Source: Thermococcus indicus (GTDB lineage: Archaea > Methanobacteriota_B > Thermococci > Thermococcales > Thermococcaceae). From it: a stretch of DNA of 64,000 nucleotides. Positions 1 to 7,402 of this stretch are shown one piece after another. Below the pieces are notes generated by a model. The model worked only from the letters and a program-made list of their open reading frames with translations, was not told where the DNA came from and did no database searches. Positions within the stretch are counted from its first letter, which is position 1, and every line of letters begins with the position of its first letter. Position numbers and translations under genes: made by a program. The stretch lies in assembly GCF_006274605.1 (NCBI RefSeq), contig NZ_CP040846.1:1247041-1311040 (forward strand), in the 5' to 3' direction.

Positions 1-684
1 AGGGCGAAGATAGATGGCGTGGAGGTCATGGTCGGAAACGACAGGCTTTTGCACCGCTTTAACATCGAGCACGACACGTGCAGGGTTAAGGGAACGGTGG
101 CCCACGTCGTCATCAACGGAAAGTACGCCGGCTACATAATAATCTCGGACGAGATAAAGGAGGACGCCCCGCTCGCTGTGAAGGAGCTCAAGCGCCTTGG
201 CATCAGGAAGGTCGTCATGGTCACGGGGGACAGCAGAGACGTTGCCGAGGAGATAGCGAGGCAACTCGGGTTAGACGGCTTCTATGCGGAGCTCCTGCCG
301 GAGGACAAGGTGAGGGTAATAGAAGAACTTGAGGCGGAGAAAGGGGACGGAAAGGTCGTCTTCGTGGGAGACGGAATAAACGACGCCCCAGTCTTGGCCA
401 GGGCCGATGTGGGCGTTGCGATGGGCGCGCTCGGAAGCGACGCGGCAATAGAGACTGCTGACGTCGTCATAATGGACGACAAGCCGTCCAAGCTGCCGAG
501 GGGTATCAGGATAGCCAGGAAGACGCAGAGGATAGTGTGGCAGAACATAATCTTTGCCTTAGCGGTTAAACTGTCCTTCATAGGCCTCGGAATCCTCGGG
601 GAGGCGACGATGTGGGAGGCGGTATTTGCCGACGTTGGTGTCGCCCTCATAGCGGTCTTCAACGCGATGAGGATTCTGAGGTGA
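1..684 (+). CDS. Heavy-metal P1B-type ATPase, C-terminal part (Zn/Cd type)
   Basis: The frame is open from base 1, so this is the 3' end of a longer gene cut by the window edge. The visible part is the end of the ATP-hydrolysis domain and the last membrane segments of a cation-exporting P-type ATPase. It shows the TGDS loop, the hinge motif GDGINDAP, and a C-terminal hydrophobic pair with FADVG in the final segment. That aspartate, with the K near WQNIIFALAVK, is typical of the Zn/Cd/Pb-exporting P1B-2 subgroup, not the copper groups. It is one of three heavy-metal ATPases within 11 kb. The metal specificity is inferred from the membrane motifs, because the CPx segment lies outside the window. 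Confidence 0.9.
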   Translation, partial: RAKIDGVEVMVGNDRLLHRFNIEHDTCRVKGTVAHVVINGKYAGYIIISDEIKEDAPLAVKELKRLGIRKVVMVTGDSRDVAEEIARQLGLDGFYAELLPEDKVRVIEELEAEKGDGKVVFVGDGINDAPVLARADVGVAMGALGSDAAIETADVVIMDDKPSKLPRGIRIARKTQRIVWQNIIFALAVKLSFIGLGILGEATMWEAVFADVGVALIAVFNAMRILR

Positions 685-696
685 AGCTCTCTGTTT

Positions 697-1314
697 TTAT
701 CTTTCTCTCTTCAGTTCCTTCACCATTCTGTAGAACTCATAAGTCCGCCCCTCGAGTCCTACGGTGTGCTCCCTCTCAACGGAGTAGCCGAGCTTTTTGT
801 AGACGGCAATGGCGACCTTGTTTTCCCTCTCAACGTCGAGGGCTATCCTTTTTGCCCCGCTCTCCCTCGCCAGCTCCTCAGCCTTCAGCATCAGGGCCTT
901 TCCTATCTTTCTCCCGCGAAATTCTGGATAAACGGCAACGTTGCTGACGTAGTAGTCCCCTTCTTCAAGCCTGCCGGAGCCCCCTCCAGCGCTCAGAAAA
1001 GCCGGGAGCCTCTTTAGAAAGTCGAAGCCAAGGGTCTTCATCATCAGCCAGCCCGTTCTTTTCTCCTCCCTCTCTTTGGTCTTCCAGTCGTAGCTCAGGA
1101 GCATTCCGGCTATTTGGCCTTCGTAAACCGCAAAGACAACGTGCTCGTGGCTGAAGAGGTTGGCCTTTTCAATGAAGAGCCTCTCGAAGACCTCCCGGAA
1201 TTTCGGCCCGAGGAGTGCCGGAAAGTACTCCGGCGCGGAGATCTCCATAAGCCTCACGAAGTGCTCGGCCTCGGTTTTCTTCCCTTCTCCGGTCGTGAGA
1301 ATTATCTTGGTCAT
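697..1314 (-). CDS. GNAT-family N-acetyltransferase
   Basis: A 205-residue protein with the GNAT acetyl-CoA-binding region near residues 125-180: a beta strand with VSNVAVYPEFRG, then the pyrophosphate loop RGRKIGKALM, then IALDVERENKVAIAVYKKLGY. This matches RimI-like acetyltransferases that act on protein N-termini or small amines. The substrate cannot be read from sequence. The gene converges on the metal ATPase with a 12-base gap. The start ATG lies about 50 bases from the start of the next plus-strand gene, so that space must hold both promoters. Confidence 0.85.
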   Translation of the reverse strand: MTKIILTTGEGKKTEAEHFVRLMEISAPEYFPALLGPKFREVFERLFIEKANLFSHEHVVFAVYEGQIAGMLLSYDWKTKEREEKRTGWLMMKTLGFDFLKRLPAFLSAGGGSGRLEEGDYYVSNVAVYPEFRGRKIGKALMLKAEELARESGAKRIALDVERENKVAIAVYKKLGYSVEREHTVGLEGRTYEFYRMVKELKRER

Positions 1315-1367
1315 AATAATTTTTATGAGTGGTTTTCATTAATAATCATTTTGGGAGCGGTGCACCT

Positions 1368-1613
1368 ATGGCGATCAAAATGCAGGTACTCAAGAGGTTC
1401 CTCTCCACACTTTCTCTGGGCTACATTCTCTTCTTCTACTCGGAGATGATGTCCTGGACGCGGTGGAGGCTGGATGATACCTTCTTGGGACTCATAATGA
1501 CGTGGCTTGTCTATTCGGTTCTGGCCTTCTTTGTGCTGCTCATGGTGAATCGATTCAGGGTAGGGGACGTTTACTCAGTTTCCTTGTGGGGCGGTCTTTG
1601 GTTGGCTCGTTGA
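1368..1613 (+). pseudogene. Truncated integral membrane protein gene (probable frameshift)
   Basis: The ATG at 1368 opens an 81-residue hydrophobic protein with two membrane segments (residues about 8-24 and 33-55) and stops at 1611-1613. If one base near 1596 is skipped, the +1 frame continues as FGWLVDGLTRLASF and stays open to 1788. FGWL followed by an acidic-Gly pair is what I remember from intact Thermococcales membrane proteins of this kind, so a one-base insertion is likely. The family function is unknown. The downstream extension becomes Phe-rich and may be decayed. It stands at the edge of an AT-rich patch. Confidence 0.5.
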
Positions 1614-1698
1614 TGGCCTCACCAGGTTAGCGAGTTTTGGGTTCTCTTTTACTCAATTTGTTTTCGTTAATTGGAGTCATTTTTCAACGGTTAGAATC

Positions 1699-1707
1699 TT
1701 TTTTTTT
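1699..1707 (+). terminator. T-run, candidate archaeal terminator
   Basis: Nine consecutive T follow the end of the truncated membrane gene and precede the promoter of the next gene. Archaeal RNA polymerase terminates on T-rich stretches without needing a hairpin. No strong stem is visible. Confidence 0.35.
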
Positions 1708-1737
1708 CATTTTGGTTATAAATTACTATCAAAGAGA

Positions 1738-1752
1738 AAAACTTTTAAGGAC
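1738..1752 (+). promoter_or_regulatory. Promoter of secreted-protein gene
   Basis: AAAAACTTTTAAGG matches an archaeal BRE plus TATA box. A transcript starting about 25 bases downstream would carry the GGAGGTGA ribosome site at 1781-1788 and the TTG start at 1794. Confidence 0.5.
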
Positions 1753-1793
1753 TTGGATTTTATGTCCATTGAAAACTCTTGGAGGTGAGTCCC

Positions 1794-2477
1794 TTGAAGT
1801 GGCGTCCTTTGGTGGCAGTCCTCTTGGGACTGCTCCTGCTTGGAGTGACGGCTGGAAGTGCCATGGCAATGCCATTTCAGAAGGAGCCTATAAAGCCTCA
1901 GAACCAAGTTGGACTTGGAAGTGTAGTTATGACTCGCTTGGAAAGCACTAGTGGGGCAATTATAGAGAAGCACCGCCAGTACATTGGGACAGGAGCTGGT
2001 TACGCATGGTATTACAAAGTCAAGCACAACGGTAGGGGCTATATTGATGTCTCTGTATTCAAATGGGTGCCTCTCGGAGGTTATCTCACAATAACAATAA
2101 TGCCCGACATGACTACATACTCATTCAATGGGCACAATTTTAAACTATACTCAATGAAGTCTTTTGGCGTTGGTAACTACAGGTACAAAGTGGTTGTTGC
2201 AAATTACGATAGTTGGGTTAGTCTAGGTGGATGGTGGACCATGGGTGTGAAGTTTGATGCTGGGTATGGGACCCATGGGATTATAACTCTTGGAATGACA
2301 GAGTGGCCAATTCTAGACACTATACTCGAAAAATTGGGAATCAAAGGCAGGCTTACAAACAAAGGCAAAAAGTTACTAGAATTTGTTACTAAGGGTAGCA
2401 CTAGTGCATTAGTTGATATAATTGGTTTGCTTTTAAGTGGCTATAATGTGGATGTTGCAATATTCAAGGAGGTGTAA
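1794..2477 (+). CDS. Secreted protein of unknown function (possible toxin-like)
   Basis: TTG at 1794 is chosen because GGAGGTGA (1781-1788) sits six bases upstream and because it begins a classic signal peptide: two basic residues, a Leu-rich core and AMA before the mature MPFQK. The 227-residue product would be exported. The mature part is Gly/Tyr/Trp-rich with likely beta structure (residues about 40-160), then a helical basic stretch and a C-terminus ending in LLLSGYNVDVAIFKEV. The gene is followed after two bases by a small membrane protein. A copy of only its C-terminal end recurs at 2790-2870 before a second small membrane protein. Base composition is AT-rich against the neighbours. I do not recognise the family. 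Secreted effector plus membrane partner is an inference. Confidence 0.7.
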   Translation: MKWRPLVAVLLGLLLLGVTAGSAMAMPFQKEPIKPQNQVGLGSVVMTRLESTSGAIIEKHRQYIGTGAGYAWYYKVKHNGRGYIDVSVFKWVPLGGYLTITIMPDMTTYSFNGHNFKLYSMKSFGVGNYRYKVVVANYDSWVSLGGWWTMGVKFDAGYGTHGIITLGMTEWPILDTILEKLGIKGRLTNKGKKLLEFVTKGSTSALVDIIGLLLSGYNVDVAIFKEV

Positions 2478-2479
2478 AA

Positions 2480-2806
2480 ATGATTGCGTTTCTTCTTTCT
2501 TTTTTATGTGGTGTTTTAGTCTCGGCAACATTGCTAACGGCACTTGTGGGAATATTTCTTGTAAAGCTTATAGATTTGAAATACCATGTGTTCTCTACAT
2601 TCCGCGGGAATATGCTTTTCTTGGTAGGGGAATTATTTGGTGCAGGATTATGGTTTTTCATTTATGGTAATTCCTACTTTGAACAATGGCATACCATGTG
2701 GTGGGTTCCAGTGTCATTATTTGTTGCATTCTTGGTTAATACTGTGAGAACATTTTCTGGGAATCACAAAAATCTCCGGAGGGAGCCTGATGAAAAATAC
2801 ACCTAG
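2480..2806 (+). CDS. Small integral membrane protein (possible partner of the secreted protein)
   Basis: ATG 2480 follows GGAGGTG (2468-2474) with five-base spacing and starts two bases after the stop of the secreted protein, so the two are co-transcribed and probably co-translated. The 108-residue product has about three hydrophobic segments (residues 1-30, 45-65 and 75-90) and a short charged tail (KNLRREPDEKY). No domain is recognised. Its position after a secreted protein resembles immunity or membrane-anchor partners of exported peptides. That role is inferred from gene order only. Confidence 0.65.
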   Translation: MIAFLLSFLCGVLVSATLLTALVGIFLVKLIDLKYHVFSTFRGNMLFLVGELFGAGLWFFIYGNSYFEQWHTMWWVPVSLFVAFLVNTVRTFSGNHKNLRREPDEKYT

Positions 2807-2870
2807 CTCCGCAATTGCACTTCTTCTCTCAGGAGCGAACATAGATGCACTCATATTTGAGGAGGTGTGA
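2790..2870 (+). pseudogene. Relic minigene: C-terminal end of a paralogue of the secreted protein
   Basis: ATG 2790 (GGAGGG at 2778-2783 upstream) opens a 26-codon frame, MKNTPSSAIALLLSGANID followed by ALIFEEV. It aligns with the last residues of the secreted protein at 1794-2477 (SALVDIIGLLLSGYNVD, then VAIFKEV): LLLSG, N-x-D, IF and EV all match. It overlaps the end of the preceding membrane gene and leads with GGAGGTG into the next membrane gene, as the full-length copy does. A duplication of the secreted/membrane pair followed by deletion of most of the first gene explains this. It could still be translated as a short peptide. Confidence 0.6.
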
Positions 2871-2872
2871 AA

Positions 2873-3237
2873 GTGAAGATCAACAAGAACAATCTCTTTT
2901 TATATTTTTTAGGAGGGATACTGGCCGCTATAACTCCCTGGACTTCCCTGCTAATTGGAGTGGTTGTATATATCAAAAAGAATAGATATTATTCAGCGTT
3001 TAGTACAAGCGTGGCCTTTTTGCTTGGGGGGTATTTGGGGCACTTTTTGGATATCTTCTATTGGGTGGCACATTTTTGGCCTGGTGGACTTCCTCAGAGG
3101 GATTAAGCAGCATGTTAATCGGCATAAAATTGTGGGTTCCAGCATTGTTATTTGGGGTATCTGTGATTGGGATACTTAGGGCGGGTTTTCAAAAATACAA
3201 AGAAACTCGGAGGGGTACCGATGAGAATGGTCAGTAA
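2873..3237 (+). pseudogene. Small membrane protein with a frame break at a G6 run
   Basis: GTG 2873 follows GGAGGTG (2861-2867) by five bases. The frame gives about 50 residues of a two-segment membrane protein and then ends at 3106 in an out-of-character tail. Shifting by one base at the G6 run (3026-3031) restores a long hydrophobic frame (VFGALFGYLLLGG, then LWVPALLFGVSVIGIL) and a basic tail, ending at 3237. LWVPALLFGV resembles WWVPVSLFVAFL in the membrane protein at 2480-2806, so the two are probably paralogues. The break may be a mutation, a sequencing miscount of the homopolymer, or programmed slippage. Confidence 0.6.
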
Positions 3238-3688
3238 ATTGTTCCTCTGGTTTTTACTATTGTTCTTGTGGGGTATTGTTGTCTACTCTTATCAGATTGT
3301 AGGTTTTTACTGGATGATCGTTGTCCTAAATGGTGAGCTTTCGCGAATATGGTTGGCCGTGTTGGTGGCGGGATTGAGATTTGTTATCCAGTCTGCATTA
3401 CTTTTGGGAATACTTAAACTGGTCCTGAAGATTCTACCAAGCTTGGAAACCTACTTAAAATCAACCATGCCACTTGCATTAGCTGGTATTACCGGATCAA
3501 TATTGAGATTTTTCTACAATGGCTGGATTCCATTCAGGGTGATTATGGAACAGGTGGCTCTGATACTCGGGCTATTTATGGCTATGCTACTGCTAGGCAA
3601 ACGAATTAGTTCCGGGAGAAAGTCTTACTTATCTTGCGTTTTAGCTGGGCTCTTGGTATTTTTGGTCCTTATCCCGATTCCTCTTTGA
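3221..3688 (+). CDS. Integral membrane protein of unknown function
   Basis: ATG 3221 follows GGAGGGGT at about 3209-3216 and overlaps the reading frame of the preceding broken gene by 17 bases. The 155-residue product has about five hydrophobic segments (residues 6-28, 38-66, 82-98, 108-124 and 135-154) separated by short basic loops. No domain is recognised. It continues the string of small membrane genes in the AT-rich patch and is presumably in the same operon. Confidence 0.65.
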   Translation: MRMVSKLFLWFLLLFLWGIVVYSYQIVGFYWMIVVLNGELSRIWLAVLVAGLRFVIQSALLLGILKLVLKILPSLETYLKSTMPLALAGITGSILRFFYNGWIPFRVIMEQVALILGLFMAMLLLGKRISSGRKSYLSCVLAGLLVFLVLIPIPL

Positions 3689-3703
3689 CCTACGGTGGTG
3701 ATA

Positions 3704-4090
3704 ATGAAGCTCTACGGGACTGAAGTTCCTTTCATCTTATTTTTACGCTGGTGGATTGCCGAACTGGTTTTAGCACTCCTGGGGGGTTACTTTGGAAGTA
3801 ATGGGTTTCATCCCGAGTCCCTTCTTGTCACGGGTTTTTACTGGCTGGGCTTCCCGGCCCTGATGTGGCTCATGTGCTCCGCCTACAGAGATTCGGAGTA
3901 TTGCTCAAGGGAGAGCAGGGTATGGTTCGTGTTCTCTGCCGTTGTTCCTGCCTCCAACATCTTCGTGTGGGTTTTCGGGTTTTATCCGTACTCCACGGCA
4001 GTAATTTCGTTCCTCTGGACGCTCCTGCTCTTCAGGGTTGGGCTAGCGGTGGGGGCTGAAAAAACGCTTGGCCTGAATCGGGGCGAATAA
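3704..4090 (+). CDS. Integral membrane protein of unknown function
   Basis: ATG 3704 is preferred to the GTG at 3695 because GGTGGTG (3694-3700) then serves as the ribosome site. The 128-residue product has four likely membrane segments (residues about 8-30, 42-62, 76-95 and 100-120), Trp/Phe-rich, with two cysteines in one loop (MCSAYRDSEYCSRES). Its G+C content is closer to the rest of the genome than the genes just upstream. No family is recognised. It is the last gene of the small-membrane-protein string. Confidence 0.65.
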   Translation: MKLYGTEVPFILFLRWWIAELVLALLGGYFGSNGFHPESLLVTGFYWLGFPALMWLMCSAYRDSEYCSRESRVWFVFSAVVPASNIFVWVFGFYPYSTAVISFLWTLLLFRVGLAVGAEKTLGLNRGE

Positions 4091-4222
4091 AAATTGCCAG
4101 CCTCCTCAGGAGCTTTAGGGGAGCTTTCAAGGGAAAATGTAAAACAACAAAATCCATGATGCTGGCCATCTCCTACACAGGCATTGGTCTGTTTCTGAAG
4201 GCGGTTTATAAGGAACTTAGAG

Positions 4223-4244
4223 AATTACCTTAATTCTGGTAATT
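4223..4244. repeat. Inverted repeat in the leader of the DUF302 gene
   Basis: AATTACC and GGTAATT form perfect 7-base arms around an 8-base spacer, about 90 bases before the DUF302 start. It could be an operator or a weak terminator (TTTTT follows). The 4091-4333 stretch holds nothing else except the promoter region near 4276-4307. Confidence 0.45.
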
Positions 4245-4275
4245 TTTGCCCTTCCGACTTTCCATAATGTGAAGG

Positions 4276-4307
4276 ACAAGCCTCTTATCTCCTCCAGTAG
4301 AGTAAGT
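4276..4307 (+). promoter_or_regulatory. Promoter region shared with copA (copper-cluster motif)
   Basis: Bases 4281-4307 align without gaps to 8782-8808 upstream of copA. Both start CCTC and end AGTAAGT, with about 20 of 27 positions identical by eye. The related core AATAAGCCCTATA occurs at 7286-7298 and 7707-7719 before two other genes of the cluster. Confidence 0.5.
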
Positions 4308-4333
4308 GTTGACAAAGAAAAAGGTGATCCAAA

Positions 4334-4891
4334 ATGAAAGGCGAAATGAATGAAATGGAGAAAGGCGGAATGAAGGACCACGAAAAGATGGGTGGCATGA
4401 AGGGAATGAAAGGTAAAGGGAAAATGAAGGGCGGATGCAAGGGCCACGGCAAGGGAATGGGCAAAGGGCACCACGGCATGCACGGGATGAAAGGAATGGA
4501 AGAGCAAATGGAGTACTCCTACCTCCGCGAGGTAGAGACCGGCTTTGACGAGACTGTGACGAGGGTCAAGGAGGAGCTTAAGAAGGAGGGCTTTGGGGTC
4601 CTCAGCGAGGTCAGGGTTGACCGGCTTTTCAAGGAGAAGCTCGGTCTTGACATGAAGCCCTACGTTATCCTCGGCGCCTGCAACCCGAAGTTCTCAAGCC
4701 AGCTCGTAGGCATCGACATCAACAGCGGCTTGTTCCTTCCGTGCAACCTGGTAGTCTACGTGAAGGACGGAAAGACCTATGTGGGGCTTCTGCTCCCGAC
4801 GAAGGCTATGAGCATAACCGGGAACGACGAGCTGTTGAAGGTCGCCTCAGAGGTTGAGGAGATACTGAAGGGTGTTGTGGAGGTAGTTTGA
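4334..4891 (+). CDS. DUF302 protein with Met/His/Lys-rich N-terminal extension
   Basis: A 185-residue protein in two parts. Residues 1-58 are almost only Met, Lys, Gly, His and Glu, with repeated GM, KGK and HGMH units and one Cys. This type of tail binds soft metals such as Cu(I). Residues about 60-185 are a DUF302 domain (VEEILK-type helices, YVILGACNPKFSSQLV, then LLLPTKAMSI), a fold found in proteins of metal and redox stress loci with unknown activity. The start follows AAGGTGATCC. It shares a promoter motif with copA and precedes the CopB-like ATPase. A copper-buffering or chaperone role is inferred from composition and context. Confidence 0.8.
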   Translation: MKGEMNEMEKGGMKDHEKMGGMKGMKGKGKMKGGCKGHGKGMGKGHHGMHGMKGMEEQMEYSYLREVETGFDETVTRVKEELKKEGFGVLSEVRVDRLFKEKLGLDMKPYVILGACNPKFSSQLVGIDINSGLFLPCNLVVYVKDGKTYVGLLLPTKAMSITGNDELLKVASEVEEILKGVVEVV

Positions 4892-4920
4892 ACTCCCGTT
4901 TTTCAAATTTCAAATAAAGA

Positions 4921-4932
4921 ACGTTATATAGG
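4921..4932 (+). promoter_or_regulatory. TATA promoter of the CopB-like ATPase
   Basis: CGTTATATAGG is a good TATA box about 35 bases before the first candidate start codon. GGTGAG (4952-4957) is the ribosome site. It differs from the AAGCCCT-containing promoters of the other copper genes. Confidence 0.55.
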
Positions 4933-4965
4933 TTCGGATAGAAAACTCCCTGGTGAGAAATATGG

Positions 4966-7227
4966 ATGATGGAAGTATCCCTCCAAGTGGGGATGAGCGT
5001 AAGGAAGATGAAGAAGAAAAGAATGAAAAAAATACCCAACCCTCAAAGACACGATGATCATAAACATGAGCCCGTTGAAGTTCGGAGACATGGGGGAAAC
5101 TCAAAGGAGCATAAAGGCAGGCATGAGGAACACATCGAACACGAAGAGCATGAAAAACACGAGCACAAAGAACACGAGATGGCCGCCCACGAGGAACACG
5201 CGGAACATGAAGAGCACAAACACGCCCATGAAGAACACGCCGGACACGAACACGAGGGGCACGAAGGACACAAGCACTCCCATGCGGAGCACCACAGGAT
5301 GATGATGGAGGACTTCAAGAAGAGGTTCATAATTTCTGCGATACTCACGATTCCAATCCTGATTCTGTCCCCGCTGATACAGAGCTTTCTAGGATTTGAG
5401 CTGACTTTTCCGGGCGACCACTATGTCCTCTTCGGACTTTCGGCGGTGGTGTACTTCTACGGCGGCTGGCCCTTCCTGAAGGGCATAATGGACGAGCTGA
5501 AGAAAAAACTGCCCGGAATGATGACGCTGATAGCGCTGGCAATCACGGTTGCATTTTTCTACAGCGTTGCGGTGACCTTTGGCCTGCCGGGTAAGACCTT
5601 CTACTGGGAGCTGGCGACGCTTATTGACATCATGCTTCTCGGCCACTACATAGAGATGCGCTCCGTTCTCGGCGCTTCAAGGGCCCTGGAAGAGCTCATA
5701 AAGCTCATGCCGACGGAGGCCCACCTCGTGACACCCGATGGGATTAGGGACGTTCCGGTCAGCGAGCTGAAGAAGGGCGATATGGTCCTTGTCAAACCGG
5801 GTGAAAAGATACCCTCCGACGGCATCATAGTGGAGGGGGAGACCAGCATAAACGAGTCAATGCTCACAGGTGAGTCGAAGCCAGTCTATAAGAAACCGGG
5901 CGATGAAGTCATTGGAGGCTCCATAAACCTTGAGGGAGCGATAAAGGTCAGGATAGAGAAGACAGGAAAGGACACCTACCTGATGCAGGTCGTCGAGCTC
6001 GTCAGGCAGGCACAGGAGACAAGGTCAAGGACGCAGGATTTAGCTAATAGAGCAGCCTTCTACCTCACTCTCATAGCAATAACCGCCGGAACGATAACTC
6101 TCGGCACGTGGCTCTACCTCGGCAAGCCCTTCGTCTTCGCCCTTGAGAGAATGGTGACCGTCATGGTCATAACGTGCCCGCACGCTTTAGGCCTGGCGGT
6201 TCCGCTGGTCGTCTCGGTCTCGACGTCGATCTCGGCCAAGAAGGGAATCCTCATCAGGAACAGGGAGGCATTTGAAAGAGCGAAGGACGTGCAGGTCGTT
6301 GTCTTCGACAAGACCGGAACGCTGACCGAAGGCAAGTTCGAAGTGACTGACATAATAGCGCTGGACCAGCTCGGAGAGGAGGAGATCCTGAAGTATGCGG
6401 CGGCCCTGGAAGCCCAGTCCAGTCACCCGATAGCCCAGGGAATAGTCGAGAAAGCCAAGGAGCTCGGCCTTGAACCCTATGGGGTCAGCGAGTCGAAGGT
6501 TCTCCCCGGTAAGGGAGTCAGGGGAGTTATCAACGGCAAAGAAGTGTTCGTCGTGAGCCCCGGCTTCCTGAAGGAGAAGGGCCTGTGGAGCGAAGACGAG
6601 CGCGTTAAGGAAGTCCTTGAGCAGGGTAAGACCGTTGTCTTCCTGGTCCTTGATGGGGAGCTCGTTGGTGCTTTGGCCTTGGCGGATAGGATAAGGCCCG
6701 AGTCAAGGGAGGCCATTGAAAAGCTCCACGAGATGGGTATAAAGGCCTACATGCTCACGGGCGACAACGCCAAGGTCGCGAAGTGGGTGGCTGAAGAGCT
6801 CGGCTTAGATGGCTTCTTCGCCGAAGTGTTGCCCCATCAGAAGTCTGAAAAGATAGGGGAACTCCAGAAGCAGGGCTTTGTTGTGGCGATGGTGGGCGAC
6901 GGTATAAACGACGCCCCTGCTTTGATCCAGGCAGACGTCGGAATAGCCATCGGGGCAGGAACCGACGTGGCGATAGAGAGCGCCGACATAATCCTCGTCA
7001 AGAACGACCCGAGGGACGTCATAACCGGGGTGCATCTCGCGAAGGCTACCTACAAAAAGATGGTGCAGAATTTGGCATGGGCGACGGGCTACAACACCTT
7101 CGCTATTCCCTTAGCGGCGGGCGTGCTTTACAGCTACGGGATTCTTCTCAGCCCGGCCGCAGGTGCGCTGCTCATGAGCCTGAGCACGGTGATAGTGGCC
7201 ATCAACGCGAGGTTTTTGAAGGTTTAA
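4966..7227 (+). CDS. copB: CopB-like copper-exporting P1B-type ATPase with His-rich N-terminus
   Basis: A membrane pump that exports copper ions using ATP. Residues about 20-115 are a His/Glu-rich tail (dozens of His in HEEH-type repeats), the usual metal sensor of CopB-type pumps, replacing HMA domains. Then come the membrane helices, the actuator motif LTGESKP, the ion-binding motif CPH (ITCPHALGLAV), the phosphorylated aspartate in DKTGTLTEG, and [11 protein letters not shown] instead of CPC marks the CopB subgroup. Length 753 is normal. The start is uncertain: ATG 4962, better spaced from GGTGAG, opens a different frame of 31 codons, so the first 20-30 residues given here may be wrong. 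Confidence 0.92.
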   Translation: MMEVSLQVGMSVRKMKKKRMKKIPNPQRHDDHKHEPVEVRRHGGNSKEHKGRHEEHIEHEEHEKHEHKEHEMAAHEEHAEHEEHKHAHEEHAGHEHEGHEGHKHSHAEHHRMMMEDFKKRFIISAILTIPILILSPLIQSFLGFELTFPGDHYVLFGLSAVVYFYGGWPFLKGIMDELKKKLPGMMTLIALAITVAFFYSVAVTFGLPGKTFYWELATLIDIMLLGHYIEMRSVLGASRALEELIKLMPTEAHLVTPDGIRDVPVSELKKGDMVLVKPGEKIPSDGIIVEGETSINESMLTGESKPVYKKPGDEVIGGSINLEGAIKVRIEKTGKDTYLMQVVELVRQAQETRSRTQDLANRAAFYLTLIAITAGTITLGTWLYLGKPFVFALERMVTVMVITCPHALGLAVPLVVSVSTSISAKKGILIRNREAFERAKDVQVVVFDKTGTLTEGKFEVTDIIALDQLGEEEILKYAAALEAQSSHPIAQGIVEKAKELGLEPYGVSESKVLPGKGVRGVINGKEVFVVSPGFLKEKGLWSEDERVKEVLEQGKTVVFLVLDGELVGALALADRIRPESREAIEKLHEMGIKAYMLTGDNAKVAKWVAEELGLDGFFAEVLPHQKSEKIGELQKQGFVVAMVGDGINDAPALIQADVGIAIGAGTDVAIESADIILVKNDPRDVITGVHLAKATYKKMVQNLAWATGYNTFAIPLAAGVLYSYGILLSPAAGALLMSLSTVIVAINARFLKV

Positions 7228-7285
7228 ACGACCTTCACTTTATTTTTTTGTAAAAATTCCCCATAGCATCTTCCCTTTTGCCAAC

Positions 7286-7298
7286 AATAAGCCCTATA
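7286..7298 (+). promoter_or_regulatory. Copper-cluster promoter motif, copy before the SHOCT gene
   Basis: AATAAGCCCTATA, identical over 13 bases to 7707-7719 upstream of the Met-rich membrane protein and close to TCATAAGCCCTCA at 8784-8796 before copA. It probably includes the TATA region. Confidence 0.5.
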
Positions 7299-7333
7299 GC
7301 CTTTACCACATAGTAGTATTCGAGGAGATCAAA

Positions 7334-7390
7334 ATGATGTTCGAAAGCGTTGGAAACGAATTCCTGGCTCACGCCGGAGAAGGAGAATGA
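7334..7390 (+). CDS. Candidate 18-residue small protein or leader peptide
   Basis: ATG 7334 follows GAGGAGATC (7322-7330) with proper spacing. It encodes MMFESVGNEFLAHAGEGE, then TGA at 7388-7390, 12 bases before the SHOCT-protein start. The frame is the first one after the promoter motif at 7286-7298, so it would be translated first on that transcript. The amphipathic, acidic peptide has no known match that I recognise. It may be a real microprotein, a translated leader, or chance. Confidence 0.35.
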   Translation: MMFESVGNEFLAHAGEGE

Positions 7391-7402
7391 GGGTGGCACG
7401 AC

